The notes beneath the pieces were generated by a model that saw only the letters and a program-made list of their open reading frames with translations, ran no database searches and had not been told where the DNA came from. Positions 1-8,817 of a DNA stretch of 64,000 nucleotides are shown one piece after another. The position numbers and the translations under genes were made by a program. Position 1 is the first letter of the stretch. Every line of letters starts with the position of its first letter. The stretch is from CAWATZ01 sp963784995 (GTDB taxonomy: Bacteria; Planctomycetota; Planctomycetia; Gemmatales; Gemmataceae), in NCBI GenBank assembly GCA_963784995.1, contig CAWATZ010000002.1, forward strand, positions 1,736,001-1,800,000. The letters are read 5' to 3'.

Positions 1-11
1 GCTCTAAACAA

Positions 12-1325
12 TCACCCCAGATACCGATTGATGACGTTCTCCAGCATTTCCTGCCGGCCGGAGACGTTCCGGGCGGCGTCGCCCTTCTCCAGCAGGTACG
101 CCTCCAGTTTGTCGAAATCCATCTGGCCCGCCTCGATCTGCTTGCCGATACCCTCGTCCCACGAAGAGTACCGCTGCTTGACGAAGTCCTTCAGCACGCC
201 GTCCTTGCGAATCCGGGCCGCGATCTTGAGGCCCTGGGCGAAAGCGTCCATCCCACCAACGTGTGCGTGAAACAGGTCGATCGGCTCGAAGCTCTCGCGG
301 CGCACCTTGGCGTCGAAGTTGACGCCGCCGGGGGCCAGGCCGCCCTGGGCCAGGATCACCAGCATGCAGCTGGTCGTCAGGTACAGGTCGGTCGGGAACT
401 GATCGGTGTCCCAGCCCAGCAGCAAGTCACCCCGGTTGGCGTCGATCGAGCCGAGCATGCCATTGGCCGAGGCGTAGACCAGCTCGTGCATCATCGTGTG
501 GCCGGCCAGGGTGGCGTGGTTGGTCTCGACGTTCAGCTTGAAGTGATCGGCCAGGCCGTAGCCGCGCAGGAAGGCGATGCAGGCCGCCGCGTCGAAGTCG
601 TACTGGTGCGTGGTCGGCTCCTTGGGCTTGGGCTCGATCAGGAACTGGCCGGTGAAGCCGATCTTCTTCTTGTAATCGGCCGCCATGTGGAAGAAGCGAG
701 CCAGGTGATCCAGCTCGCGTTTCATGTCGGTGTTCCAGAGGTTGACGTAGCCTTCCCGGCCGCCCCAGAAGACGTAGTTGCCGCCACCCAGCTCCAGGGT
801 GACCTCCAGGGCCTTCTTGACCTGGGCGGCGGCGTAGGCGAAAACGTCGGCGTTGCAGCTGGTGGCGGCGCCGTGGACGAAGCGCTTGTTGCTGAACAGG
901 TTGGCGGTGCCCCACAGCAGCTTGATCCCGGTCCGCTGCTGCTCCTCCTTGAGGGCCTTGACCACCCTGTCGAGGTTGGCGTTGGTTTCGCGGAGGTTGC
1001 TGCCTTCCGGGGCGACGTCGCGGTCGTGGAAGCAGTAGAAGGGCGCGCCGAGCTTCTCCAGGAACTCGAAGGCCACGCGGACTCGCTTAAGGGCCATGTC
1101 CAATGAATCGGTGCCGTCCTCCCACGGCCGCACTGCACACCCGGGACCGAACGGGTCGCCGCCCTGGCCCCGGAAGGTGTGCCACCAGGCGACCGCGAAC
1201 CGCAGCCGTTCCTTCATGGTCTTGCCTTCGACCACCTCGTCCGGGTTATAGTGGCGAAAGCTCAAGGGATTGGTTGACTGGGGGCCCTCGTAGCGGATCC
1301 GCTCGACTTCGGGAAAGAAAGCCAT
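12..1325 (-). CDS. xylA: Xylose isomerase
   Basis: Interconverts D-xylose and D-xylulose in the cytoplasm, using divalent metal. The ~437-residue product has the class II isomerase length and carries the FHDRD motif near residues 99-103 (His100 and Asp103, equivalent to the catalytic His/Asp pair of the E. coli enzyme) and WGGREGY near residue 185, both signatures of the family. The frame extends five codons upstream to a TTG, but the ATG at 1325 is preferred because the AGG/GAG-rich segment just upstream can serve as ribosome binding site. No xylulokinase gene or xylose regulator is next to it, so it appears to be a single transcription unit. Identification is secure. Confidence 0.97.
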   Translation of the reverse strand: MAFFPEVERIRYEGPQSTNPLSFRHYNPDEVVEGKTMKERLRFAVAWWHTFRGQGGDPFGPGCAVRPWEDGTDSLDMALKRVRVAFEFLEKLGAPFYCFHDRDVAPEGSNLRETNANLDRVVKALKEEQQRTGIKLLWGTANLFSNKRFVHGAATSCNADVFAYAAAQVKKALEVTLELGGGNYVFWGGREGYVNLWNTDMKRELDHLARFFHMAADYKKKIGFTGQFLIEPKPKEPTTHQYDFDAAACIAFLRGYGLADHFKLNVETNHATLAGHTMMHELVYASANGMLGSIDANRGDLLLGWDTDQFPTDLYLTTSCMLVILAQGGLAPGGVNFDAKVRRESFEPIDLFHAHVGGMDAFAQGLKIAARIRKDGVLKDFVKQRYSSWDEGIGKQIEAGQMDFDKLEAYLLEKGDAARNVSGRQEMLENVINRYLG

Positions 1326-1592
1326 TGTCTCTACCTGCAAGGATCAAGAGTCGTCTATCTCGGGGAATGCAAGGATACTCTAGCGGCCTGCACGGCCGGC
1401 GGCAACAAGGGCCCTCAGCCCGGTCCCGGCGGCAAAGCCGGCCGGCCCTTGCAGTCCCCATGAAATCCTCACAATCGACAAACCTTGCCCCTCCCGCCCG
1501 CTTTCGTTACAAAACGTTCCTGGCATGGTGCGGAAAAAAATGGTAAAAGAGATAAAGGAGATACAATCCACACTCCAGCCCGCTCGTGAAGC

Positions 1593-2612
1593 ATGCATTC
1601 GCCTTTCCAAGATCGCCTCCCTCACCGATACGGAAGTCACATGGAAGTACGATTGCTGAACCGCGTGAAGCCGATCTTCACACCCCGGCCCGCAGGCCCG
1701 AGCCTGCTCTTAATCCGGGTCCTGGCGCCTCGCAGCGCCGCCTTTCTTCTGGTCCTTTCGGCCCTGCTGCCGACCGTGGCCGCTGCCGCGGAACCGAACC
1801 CCGCTTCTCCGGCCGCCGTGCCTGGAACTCTGTTCATTGTCGGCGGCGGCACTTTGCCGGACGCCTTCCGGCGGCATTTCCTGGAACTGGCCGGCGGCAA
1901 GAATGCTCGCATCGTGTTCATTCCCACAGCCAGCACCAAGGCGGAGGAAGCGCAGCTGTTTCCCACCTGGCAGTTCTTCCAGTCCCAGCCGGTCAAGTCC
2001 GCCCATCTGCTGCACACCCGCGACCGCAAGCGGGCCGACGATCCGGACTTTGTCAAGCCGCTGCACGAGGCGACCGGTGTCTGGTTCACGGGCGGCGACC
2101 AGTCCCTGCTGGGGTCGGCCTATCACGGCACCGCCGTGGAGAAGGCCTTGCACCGGGTGCTGGGCCGCGGCGGCGTGGTCGGCGGCACCTCCGCCGGGGC
2201 GGCCGTCATGAGCACGCCGATGATCGTCGGCGGCAAGGTGACCGCGGAACTCGCCGACGGCTTCGGCCTGCTGGCGGGCGTGATCATCGACCAGCATTTC
2301 CAGCAGCGCAATCGCTTCCGCCGGCTGCTGGGCGTGCTGGACAGGTATCCGGAGTGCCTGGGTGTCGGCATCGACGAGGAGACCGCCCTGGTCGTCCGCG
2401 GCCAGACCGGCACCGTCGCGGGCAAAGGCAACGTCTGGGCCTGTCTGTGCGCCCGTGGCAAGACGCCGGAGAGCATCAAGCCGCTCAAGGAGGGCGAGAA
2501 ACTGGACCTCGGCGCTTTGATCAAGACCGCGTATGCACGAGCCAAACCGGTCCGCGAGGGCAGCCCGATCACGCCAGCCGAGCGGACCACGACCCTCTCC
2601 ACCAAGCCGTGA
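1593..2612 (+). CDS. Cyanophycinase-like S51 peptidase, exported
   Basis: A serine peptidase of the S51/cyanophycinase family, which hydrolyses beta-linked aspartyl peptides. The mature part starts with a glycine-rich FIVGGGT segment, followed by WFTGGDQ and the nucleophile motif GGTSAGA near residues 196-202, then a DQHFQQRNR segment, all typical of the family. A hydrophobic stretch ending in AAAA near residue 66 suggests an exported protein, as in extracellular cyanophycinases. An internal ATG at 1641, with GGAAG just upstream, is an alternative start and would shorten the leader by 16 residues. The next gene begins 6 bases after the stop, so the two are probably co-transcribed. Substrate is inferred from the family only. 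Confidence 0.85.
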   Translation: MHSPFQDRLPHRYGSHMEVRLLNRVKPIFTPRPAGPSLLLIRVLAPRSAAFLLVLSALLPTVAAAAEPNPASPAAVPGTLFIVGGGTLPDAFRRHFLELAGGKNARIVFIPTASTKAEEAQLFPTWQFFQSQPVKSAHLLHTRDRKRADDPDFVKPLHEATGVWFTGGDQSLLGSAYHGTAVEKALHRVLGRGGVVGGTSAGAAVMSTPMIVGGKVTAELADGFGLLAGVIIDQHFQQRNRFRRLLGVLDRYPECLGVGIDEETALVVRGQTGTVAGKGNVWACLCARGKTPESIKPLKEGEKLDLGALIKTAYARAKPVREGSPITPAERTTTLSTKP

Positions 2613-2618
2613 GCAAGC

Positions 2619-3884
2619 ATGCGTCTCAACAGCAAATGCGTGGTGGTGTTCAGTGTTGTCCTGACCATGGGAGCCCCCCTGGTGCAGGCTGCTGAACCAA
2701 CGCCGGCCGAGGTGTTCCAGCAGCGGTTGCTGCCGATCTTCAAGTCGCCCAACCCGTCCAGCTGCGTGCAATGCCATCTGGCCGACGTGGACCTGAAGAA
2801 TTACATACTGCCCGATCACGAGAAGACCTTCCGCTCGCTGCGTGACCAGGGACTGATCGACGTCAAGGCACCGGAAAAATCGAAGATCCTCAAGCTGATC
2901 CAGTTGGGTGCGGAGGACCGGCGCGGCGCTGCCCTGATCCACGCGAAGACCCGGAAATTGGAGTACGAGGCGTTTGCCGCCTGGATCAAGGCCAGCTGCG
3001 CGGATCCGAAGCTGCGTGACGCCCCGAAGCCGGACGGGCCCGAGCAGGCGGGTCCCGCCAAGCCCGTGGCCGTGATCCGCCACGCACGCAAGGACCGGCT
3101 GCTGGAGTCGTTCGAGCGCAACGTCTGGGCGCTGCGCTTCCGCTGCATGAACTGCCATACCGAGGGATCGCCGCAGAACGACAAGTACCGCAAGGAACAC
3201 GGCGAGCGCGTCAGCTGGATCAAGAAGGAAGGAGCCGAGGCGACCATGAACTATCTGCTCGCCGGCAAGCTGATCGATCTGAAGGAGCCGGACCAGAGCC
3301 TGCTGCTGCTCAAGCCGCTCAACCAGAACAAGCACGGAGGCGGCGTCAAGTTCCTCCTGGGCGATCAGGGCTACAAGGGCTTCCGCACCTGGATCGAGGA
3401 CGTGGCCAGCATCCGCAACGGCCGCTATCAGAAGACCGAGGACTTGCCAAAGGCCGACAAGGGCCCGCTGGCCTTCGGCAGCGACATCTGGTTCAAGCTC
3501 GCCGACACGCCGCCGGAGTGGGCGGACAGGCCGTTGCAGGTGACGCTGTATGCCTGGGACGCGGAAACCAACGCCTGGCAGACGACACCCATCGCCACCT
3601 CGGACCGCAAGGTCTGGGGCCAGGGGAAACTGTGGCAGCACAACCTGACCCTGCTGGCCCCGCGCGGCTCCCGGCTGGCCGAGCGCTGGAAGAAGGAGCC
3701 GCCGGCCCTGCCGCCGGGACGCTATCGGGTGGTCGTCCACGTCGATCGGGACGGCAAACAGGCCCGGGACTGGAAGGCGACCCTGACCGATGCGGACCGG
3801 GTCGGCCAGGCGGAGGTCAACGCCCGCTGGCGCGAGGGCTACGCGGCCATGACCGTCCTGGACGCCCGGAAGGTCCGGCCCTGA
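2619..3884 (+). CDS. Secreted protein with two CxxCH haem motifs (planctomycete cytochrome-like)
   Basis: The 421-residue product starts with a signal peptide (cleavage likely after VQAA) and contains CVQCH near residue 49 and CMNCH near residue 176, each a potential covalent haem c site. The arrangement resembles the planctomycete-specific cytochrome-like domains found in exported proteins of this phylum. The C-terminal 170 residues show no motif I recognise. It follows the cyanophycinase-like gene by 6 bases, suggesting an operon. A role in electron transfer or in anchoring surface proteins is inference. Haem attachment has not been shown for many of these domains. Confidence 0.75.
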   Translation: MRLNSKCVVVFSVVLTMGAPLVQAAEPTPAEVFQQRLLPIFKSPNPSSCVQCHLADVDLKNYILPDHEKTFRSLRDQGLIDVKAPEKSKILKLIQLGAEDRRGAALIHAKTRKLEYEAFAAWIKASCADPKLRDAPKPDGPEQAGPAKPVAVIRHARKDRLLESFERNVWALRFRCMNCHTEGSPQNDKYRKEHGERVSWIKKEGAEATMNYLLAGKLIDLKEPDQSLLLLKPLNQNKHGGGVKFLLGDQGYKGFRTWIEDVASIRNGRYQKTEDLPKADKGPLAFGSDIWFKLADTPPEWADRPLQVTLYAWDAETNAWQTTPIATSDRKVWGQGKLWQHNLTLLAPRGSRLAERWKKEPPALPPGRYRVVVHVDRDGKQARDWKATLTDADRVGQAEVNARWREGYAAMTVLDARKVRP

Positions 3885-3934
3885 TGGGACCGGCCTTTAC
3901 TCCGCGGGCGCGATGGGGGTATAAGAACCACCAA

Positions 3935-4014
3935 CAGCAAGGCGAGCGGCGCGGCGTCAGCCCGCCGGTGAAGGCTTCTACCGGCGGGCTGACGCCGCGC
4001 CGCTCGCCTTGCTG
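3935..4014. repeat. Perfect palindrome, 35-bp arms (family A)
   Basis: Two 35-base arms (3935-3969 and 3980-4014) are exact reverse complements around a 10-base loop. The core GGCGAGCGGCGCGGCGT is shared with the elements at 16881-16956 and 61189-61256, so this is a dispersed family. It sits between the CxxCH gene and a lipoprotein gene on the same strand, and could also act as a transcription terminator or mRNA stabiliser. No transposase or target duplication is visible. Confidence 0.9.
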
Positions 4015-4087
4015 TGAGGACTCCCAGGAGCAACCGGCATGACTTCTGTCCCAAAGTGAGGAATTGGATCCGCGGCAAGGAGGTCGC

Positions 4088-4516
4088 ATGGGAAATGCCT
4101 CGGCGCGCGGGTGGGTTGGCCTGGCCCTGCTGGTGCTGGCCGGCTGCGGCGGTGAAGCCAAGCTGGCGACGGTCCAGGGGAAGGTGTTCTTCCGGGGCCA
4201 GCCGTTGCCAGGCGGCAGCATTGTCTTCGTTCCCGACCCCGAACGCGGCGGCGGCGGACCCATGGCCGTCGGCGAGATCGGCACCGATGGCCGCTACACC
4301 CTGCACACCGGCGTCAAACCCGGTGCCGTTCCCGGCTGGCATCGCGTCACCGTGGCCCCTCCCGCTCGGGGACCGGGCCTTCCTTCCGCCCTCGGCTCGC
4401 ACGGGCAGCGTCCGGAGTGGACCATCCCCCGGCACTTCAGTCACCCCGACCAATCGGGCCAGGCCCACGAGGTCAAGGCCGGGATGGTCAACACCATCGA
4501 CGTCAAACTGGAATGA
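4088..4516 (+). CDS. Small lipoprotein with carboxypeptidase regulatory-like (beta-sandwich) fold
   Basis: The 142-residue product has a lipobox (LVLAGC near residues 14-19) and a following region typical of planctomycete carboxypeptidase-regulatory-like lipoproteins: VQGKVFFRGQPLPGGSI near the N-terminus, a DGRYTLHTGVKPG segment, and a final strand containing VNTIDVKLE. The start at 4088 is chosen over the ATG at 4064 because AAGGAGG lies at 4077-4083, four bases upstream, and because it puts the hydrophobic segment near the N-terminus. Such proteins usually lie near sulfatase or DUF1559 genes and have no assigned function. Confidence 0.8.
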   Translation: MGNASARGWVGLALLVLAGCGGEAKLATVQGKVFFRGQPLPGGSIVFVPDPERGGGGPMAVGEIGTDGRYTLHTGVKPGAVPGWHRVTVAPPARGPGLPSALGSHGQRPEWTIPRHFSHPDQSGQAHEVKAGMVNTIDVKLE

Positions 4517-4626
4517 CCGGGACGCACAGCTGTGCTTGACACACCTGCGTCCTTCGTGCTACTTAACGGCACTTCGCTGAGTGCGCATCCTGCTGGACCG
4601 AACGGATTCTCTTCAGCGGGAACTTC

Positions 4627-5310
4627 ATGAACGCATTCATGCATGGCCTGACGCGAGCCGTGGCCGAGACGTTTTCCTTGCCCGGTCCCATCCTGGAGAT
4701 TGGTGCCTACCAGGTGGAGGGACAGGAACCGATCGGGAACCTTCGGCCCTTCTTCCCCGGCAGGCCTTACGTGGGCCTGGACATGCGGCCGGGGCCAGGG
4801 GTCGATCAGGTCGGCACGGTCGAGGCCTTGCCCTACCCCGACAGCTCCGTTGGCACGGTGCTGGCCCTGAACACCTTCGAGCACGTGCCCTTTTTCTGGC
4901 GGGGCTTCGAGGAGATTCGCCGGGTGCTTCGGCCCGACGGCGCCCTGCTGGTCAGCTGCCCGTTCTATTTTCACATTCACAGCTTCCCCAGCGATTACTG
5001 GCGATTCACTCCCGAGGCGTTCAAGCTGCTGCTGGCGGAATACCCCAGCAAGATCATTGGCTGGCACGGACCCGAATCCCGGCCTGCCAGCGTCTGGGCC
5101 ATCGCCTTTCGCGAAGACCGGCCCGCCATCGCGGACAAGGAGTATCAGCAATACCAGAACCGGATGCGCCAGTACGCCCGCATGCCGCTGCCCTGGCCGC
5201 GCTGGCTGACCTACCAGCTCGGCCGGCTGCTGTTCGGCCGCAAGCCCTTTGCCCCCTACCTCGATCGCGAGCGCTGGCAAACCGAGTGCCTCAACGGCCG
5301 GGCAGCGTAG
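4627..5310 (+). CDS. Class I SAM-dependent methyltransferase (type 11-like)
   Basis: A 227-residue protein with the Rossmann methyltransferase pattern: motif I ILEIGAYQVEG near residues 23-33, an acidic residue in YVGLDMRPG at the end of strand 2, EALPYPDSSVGTVLALNTFEHV as motifs for strands 3-4, and RVLRPDGALLVSCPF as the post-motif region. The order and spacing match methyltransferase-11 proteins often encoded among glycan or lipid biosynthesis genes. The gene ends in the left arm of the palindrome at 5305-5399, and a glycosyltransferase follows, so a role in modifying a surface glycan is plausible. The acceptor is unknown. Confidence 0.85.
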   Translation: MNAFMHGLTRAVAETFSLPGPILEIGAYQVEGQEPIGNLRPFFPGRPYVGLDMRPGPGVDQVGTVEALPYPDSSVGTVLALNTFEHVPFFWRGFEEIRRVLRPDGALLVSCPFYFHIHSFPSDYWRFTPEAFKLLLAEYPSKIIGWHGPESRPASVWAIAFREDRPAIADKEYQQYQNRMRQYARMPLPWPRWLTYQLGRLLFGRKPFAPYLDRERWQTECLNGRAA

Positions 5311-5399
5311 GGTGGGCCGAGCGCAGCGAGGCCCACCACAGTCAGAGGTCAGAGGTTAGTGGCTCTGGTGGGCCTCGCTGCGCTCGGCCCACCCTACGC
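5305..5399. repeat. Perfect palindrome, 34-bp arms, overlapping a stop codon
   Basis: Arms at 5305-5338 and 5366-5399 are exact reverse complements. The loop of 27 bases contains the short direct repeat GTCAGAGGTCAGAGG. The left arm supplies the final codons and TAG stop (5308-5310) of the methyltransferase gene, and the right arm ends 12 bases before the likely TTG start of the glycosyltransferase gene. The hairpin may form in the intercistronic mRNA. Confidence 0.9.
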
Positions 5400-5411
5400 G
5401 GAGATCGCTTC

Positions 5412-6416
5412 TTGGAACACCCCGAGCTGTGCCCCCTGCCATCCGCCTCTCCGCCGCGCCGGCCCGCCGTTTCCGTCTGCATCGTCAACTGGAACTGCCG
5501 GGAGTTGCTGCGGGCCTGTCTGCGATCGCTGACCTCGCGCCGCCAGGGAGTACGTGTCGAGATCGTGGTCGTGGACAACGCCTCGACGGATGGGGCCGCC
5601 GAGATGGTACACGCCGATTTTCCACGGGTCCGGCTCATTCGCAACACGGTCAACGCCGGCTTTGCCCAGTCCAACAACCAGGCCGCCCGGCTGGCCCGCG
5701 GTCGCTATCTCTTCTTCCTCAACAACGACACGGTGGTGCCCCGCCACGCCCTGGCCCGGCTGCTGGCCTACGCCCGGGCCCATCCCGAGGCCGGTCTGAT
5801 CGGCCCGGCCCTGCGCGATCCTCGTGGCCGGTTCCAGCACTCCTTCCGCGGCCGGCCGCTGCTGGCCGCGCTGCTGCATCGGACCTGTCTGCTTGGCTGG
5901 ACCGGACTGTTCCGCCTGGCCCACCGACGCTACCGAGGCCGGGACCGCGATTTTCAGCAGACCCGGCCGGTGGAGGTGCTGATGGGGGCGGCCCTGCTGG
6001 TCCGCCGCCGGCTGCTGCTGCAATGCGGCCTGTGGGACGAGGGCTATCCGTTCGGCGGCGAGGACGTCGATCTGTGTACGCGCCTGGCCCGGACGCACCA
6101 GATCGTCTACCACCCCGCGGTGACCATCGTCCACCACGGCCGGGCCAGTTCCCGGCAGCGCATCGGACCGGTCTACAGCAATCACCTGATCGGCCTGGCT
6201 CGTTACCTGCGCCAGCACGGCACGTCGCGGCCGGCCCTGTTCCTGTACCGGGCCGTGATGACCCTCGACAGTCCGCTGCAATGGCTGGCCTACCTGGCCG
6301 GCTATCTCTGGTGCCGCTGGACCGGCCAGGCGAGCAAGGCGGCGTACAAGCGACGGCGGCTGGAGGCGGTGACGCATTTCCTGACACGGGGCTTGCTGCC
6401 GTTCTGGCGGGCCTGA
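5412..6416 (+). CDS. Family 2 glycosyltransferase (rhamnosyltransferase-like)
   Basis: The reading frame is open from 4581, but family similarity starts just before VSVCIVNWN, so the TTG at 5412 (GCGGAGA a few bases upstream) is the probable start, giving 334 residues. GT2 features in order: SVCIVNWNCRELL, IVVVDNASTDG (nucleotide-binding), RNTVNAGFAQSNN, FLNNDTV (the DxD-like metal site, here NND), MGAALLVRR, and GGEDVDLCTR with the probable catalytic-base acidic residues. The C-terminal 100 residues contain amphipathic or membrane-associated helices. It probably transfers a sugar to a surface glycan, working with the upstream methyltransferase. Donor and acceptor cannot be assigned. Confidence 0.85.
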   Translation: MEHPELCPLPSASPPRRPAVSVCIVNWNCRELLRACLRSLTSRRQGVRVEIVVVDNASTDGAAEMVHADFPRVRLIRNTVNAGFAQSNNQAARLARGRYLFFLNNDTVVPRHALARLLAYARAHPEAGLIGPALRDPRGRFQHSFRGRPLLAALLHRTCLLGWTGLFRLAHRRYRGRDRDFQQTRPVEVLMGAALLVRRRLLLQCGLWDEGYPFGGEDVDLCTRLARTHQIVYHPAVTIVHHGRASSRQRIGPVYSNHLIGLARYLRQHGTSRPALFLYRAVMTLDSPLQWLAYLAGYLWCRWTGQASKAAYKRRRLEAVTHFLTRGLLPFWRA

Positions 6417-6499
6417 CGGGCACGCTTGAATCTTGGCCGGAATTGCCGGAGTATAACTCAGGTGTGAAGACAACGCTGTCCCCTTGGAGGACTTCCCGC

Positions 6500-7429
6500 A
6501 TGAATGCGTCTTTGCTCCTGACCCTCGCCACCTTCACGGTTCCCTCGGCAGATGCCGCGCCAATGCCGGTTCAGTCCTACCTCAACCTGACCTACCACGA
6601 AGTCCCCGACGATCCCAACCGCGACCGCCACCAGCTGGACGTCTACCGCCCCAAGGACAAGAAGGGCTGCCCGGTCCTCTTCTTCGCCCACGGCGGCGGC
6701 TGGATGATCGGCCAAAAGGACAATTACTTCGGCATTTACGGCTACGGCACCATCGGCCGCTGTCTGGCCCAGCGCGGCCTGGTCGTGGTGATGATCAACT
6801 ACCGTCTTTCGCCCGGCGTGAAGCATCCCGAACACGTCAAGGACGTGGCTCACGCGTTTGCCTGGACCTGCAAGCACGTCGAGGATTACGGCGGCGATCC
6901 TGGGACAATCTTCGTCGGCGGCCATTCGGCAGGCGGCCATCTGGTCTCCTTGCTGACGATGGACCCGAGCTACCTGAAGGCGGTGGAGCGCAGCCCGAAG
7001 GACATTCGCGGCGTGATCGGCGTCAGCGGGGTCTACTGCGTGGAGGATCTGGAACTGAAACTGTCGCTGGGGACGCCGAAACAATGGGCCGAGATGAACG
7101 CCCGCGTCAGCCCCTTCGCCACGGTCTTCGGCACCGATCCGGAGGTCCTCAAGCAGGCGTCGCCGATCAACCACGTCCGGCCGGGCCTGCCGCCGTTCCT
7201 GCTCCTGAACGGGGGGCTGGACTTTCCCCAGCTGCTGCAGATGACCAAGGATTTCTCGGCCGCGTTGAAGAAGAACGACTGCGAGGTCCAGGTCAAGAAG
7301 CTGGCCTGGCGGACCCATGAAACCGTGGTCTTTGACATCGCTCGGCAGACGGCCGAGCCGGAGTTTGTCGAGGCGGTGACGGCCTTTTGTTTCAAGACCT
7401 CACCACATCGGCAGAAAGGAACGGAGTGA
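6500..7429 (+). CDS. Exported alpha/beta-hydrolase (carboxylesterase/lipase of the HSL-BD-FAE type)
   Basis: The 309-residue product has a short signal peptide (ending near DAAP) and an alpha/beta-hydrolase fold: FFAHGGGW oxyanion-hole motif near residue 64, GGHSAGG nucleophile elbow near residue 140, a PFLLLNGGLDFPQ segment with the probable catalytic Asp, and a late HETV with the probable catalytic His. HGGGW plus GHSAGG is typical of the hormone-sensitive-lipase/BD-FAE groups. CTTGGAGG at 6483-6490 is a good ribosome binding site for the ATG at 6500. The same frame is open from 5429, but the upstream part is only the shadow of the glycosyltransferase gene. Confidence 0.88.
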   Translation: MNASLLLTLATFTVPSADAAPMPVQSYLNLTYHEVPDDPNRDRHQLDVYRPKDKKGCPVLFFAHGGGWMIGQKDNYFGIYGYGTIGRCLAQRGLVVVMINYRLSPGVKHPEHVKDVAHAFAWTCKHVEDYGGDPGTIFVGGHSAGGHLVSLLTMDPSYLKAVERSPKDIRGVIGVSGVYCVEDLELKLSLGTPKQWAEMNARVSPFATVFGTDPEVLKQASPINHVRPGLPPFLLLNGGLDFPQLLQMTKDFSAALKKNDCEVQVKKLAWRTHETVVFDIARQTAEPEFVEAVTAFCFKTSPHRQKGTE

Positions 7430-7489
7430 GCCGCCGGGCTTGCCTCGGCGGTCCGGAGCAGAAGACCGCCGGGGCAAGCCCGGCGGCTC
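7428..7489. terminator. Hairpin between convergent esterase and htrA genes
   Basis: Arms GAGCCGCCGGGCTTGCC... (from 7428) and ...GGGCAAGCCCGGCGGCTC (to 7489) form a ~25-bp stem with small bulges around an 11-base loop. The left arm starts inside the esterase stop codon (7427-7429) and the htrA stop lies 27 bases past the right arm. The position between convergent genes fits a bidirectional terminator. There is no long T run. Confidence 0.6.
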
Positions 7490-7515
7490 TCTTCCTTTCT
7501 TCCCAACGCTCTTCA

Positions 7516-8686
7516 TCAGTTCCGCGATTCGTCCAGTTCAATCTTGATCTGCTTGCGTTCCCCTTCGCGGAGGACGGTCAGGGTCAGAGACTCGCCGGGT
7601 TTCTTGCTTTCGATCAGGGTCAGCAGGTCGTCCGCGCTCTTGACCGGTTTGCCGTCCACGGCGACGATGACGTCGGCCCGGGAGCGATCCAGGCCGGCGG
7701 CAGATAAAGGGCCCCTGGCGCAGCACCACCTCTTCGGGTTCGCGCAGCCCGGCCTGGGCGGCGGGTCCGTTGGGTGCCAGGCGGGCGATCCGCAGTCCCT
7801 GCTCCGTCTGCCAGACGTTGAGGATGCCGGAATCGGCCCGGATCACCTTGCCGTGCTTGATCAGCTGCTCGACCACGTGACGCGCGGTGCCGACCGGGAC
7901 GGCCATGCCCACGCCCGAACTCTGTCCGGCCCGGCTGACGATCGCCGTGGTAATGCCGACGATCTCGCCCTTGCGGTTGAGCAGCGGGCCGCCGGAACTG
8001 CCCGGGTTAATGGCGGCGTCGGTCTGGATCAGACCGCGGAGATAGCGGCCGCTCTCCATGCGCAGGGAACGGTTAAGGCTGCTTACGATGCCCGTGGTCA
8101 GGGTCCGCTCCAGGCCGAAGGGGTTGCCAATGGCGAAGACGCGCATGCCCACCAGGAGTTTCGCCGAGTCGCCCCAGGGGACGGGAACCAGCTTCTCGGC
8201 CGGGGCGTCGATCTTGATGACCGCCAGGTCGCTGACCGGATCGGTGCCGATCAGCTTGGCCTGGTAGTCGCTGCCGTCGGCCAGGCCGACGTGGACCTGC
8301 CGGGCGTCCTCGACGACGTGATTGTTGGTCAGGATGTGCCCCTGCTTGTCCAGGATGCTGCCCGAACCGGTGCCCGCACGCGGGGCCGCGATCATCAGGA
8401 AGTCGTCGAGCAGGACGCCGCGCGTGGTGATGTGGACCACGCTGCGATTGACCTTCTGGTAGACGCCGACGTTGTCCGCCTCCTCGGGCGAGAGGTCCGG
8501 TTGAGCCGGCAACGCCGGCCTGCCGGCGGCCGCCGCCTCGGGGGCCGCCCGGGGCACGGCCGGAGCGGGCTGAGCATTGACGGCGGGCTCGATGACGACG
8601 GGACGGGGAGAGCCGGACTGACCCAGGGCATAGGCCACGGCCGCGGCCAGCAGGGCAACGGTAACGTGTGAGATCGTCTTGCGCAT
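7516..8686 (-). CDS. HtrA/Deg family serine protease with PDZ domain (one frameshift)
   Basis: A periplasmic trypsin-like protease. After an N-terminal signal-anchor (start at the ATG 8686, preceded by AGGAG) come ILTNNHVVED (catalytic His), SDLAVIKID (catalytic Asp) and INPGSSGGPLL (nucleophile Ser), then a PDZ domain beginning near GLRIARLAPNGPAAQAGL. The uninterrupted frame loses similarity after LRQGPF. Removing one C near 7694 continues the PDZ domain as LDRSRADVIVAVDGKPV and ends at the stop at 7516-7518, giving 389 residues. The frameshift is a single extra C in a CC pair, probably a sequence error. hisB lies upstream on the same strand but a hairpin separates them. Confidence 0.88.
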
Positions 8687-8708
8687 GACAGTCTCCTGAG
8701 ACAGCAAA

Positions 8709-8741
8709 GGGCAGGGGCCTTGCACCAGGAGGCCCCTGCCC
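8709..8741. terminator. Hairpin upstream of htrA, downstream of hisB
   Basis: GGGCAGGGGCC at 8709-8719 and GGCCCCTGCCC at 8731-8741 are exact reverse complements around an 11-base loop. On the minus strand this lies after hisB and before the htrA ribosome binding site. It may end hisB transcripts or structure the htrA leader. Confidence 0.5.
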
Positions 8742-8817
8742 GATTGTACCGCAAAGGACCAGTTCCTTGCGAGTCAACTCCTCTCGCCCCTGCTGGGAGA
8801 GGGGAGGAAGGGCTTGC

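Noticed and set aside
1710..3740. A 676-codon frame on the minus strand opposite the cyanophycinase-like and CxxCH genes
   Set aside because: The plus-strand genes have clear motifs. The opposite frame is low-complexity, rich in A, Q, R and L, as expected of a GC-rich shadow.
4581..6416. A 611-residue methyltransferase-glycosyltransferase fusion
   Set aside because: The first ~277 codons are the +2 shadow of the methyltransferase gene and the palindrome. Glycosyltransferase similarity begins only at 5412.
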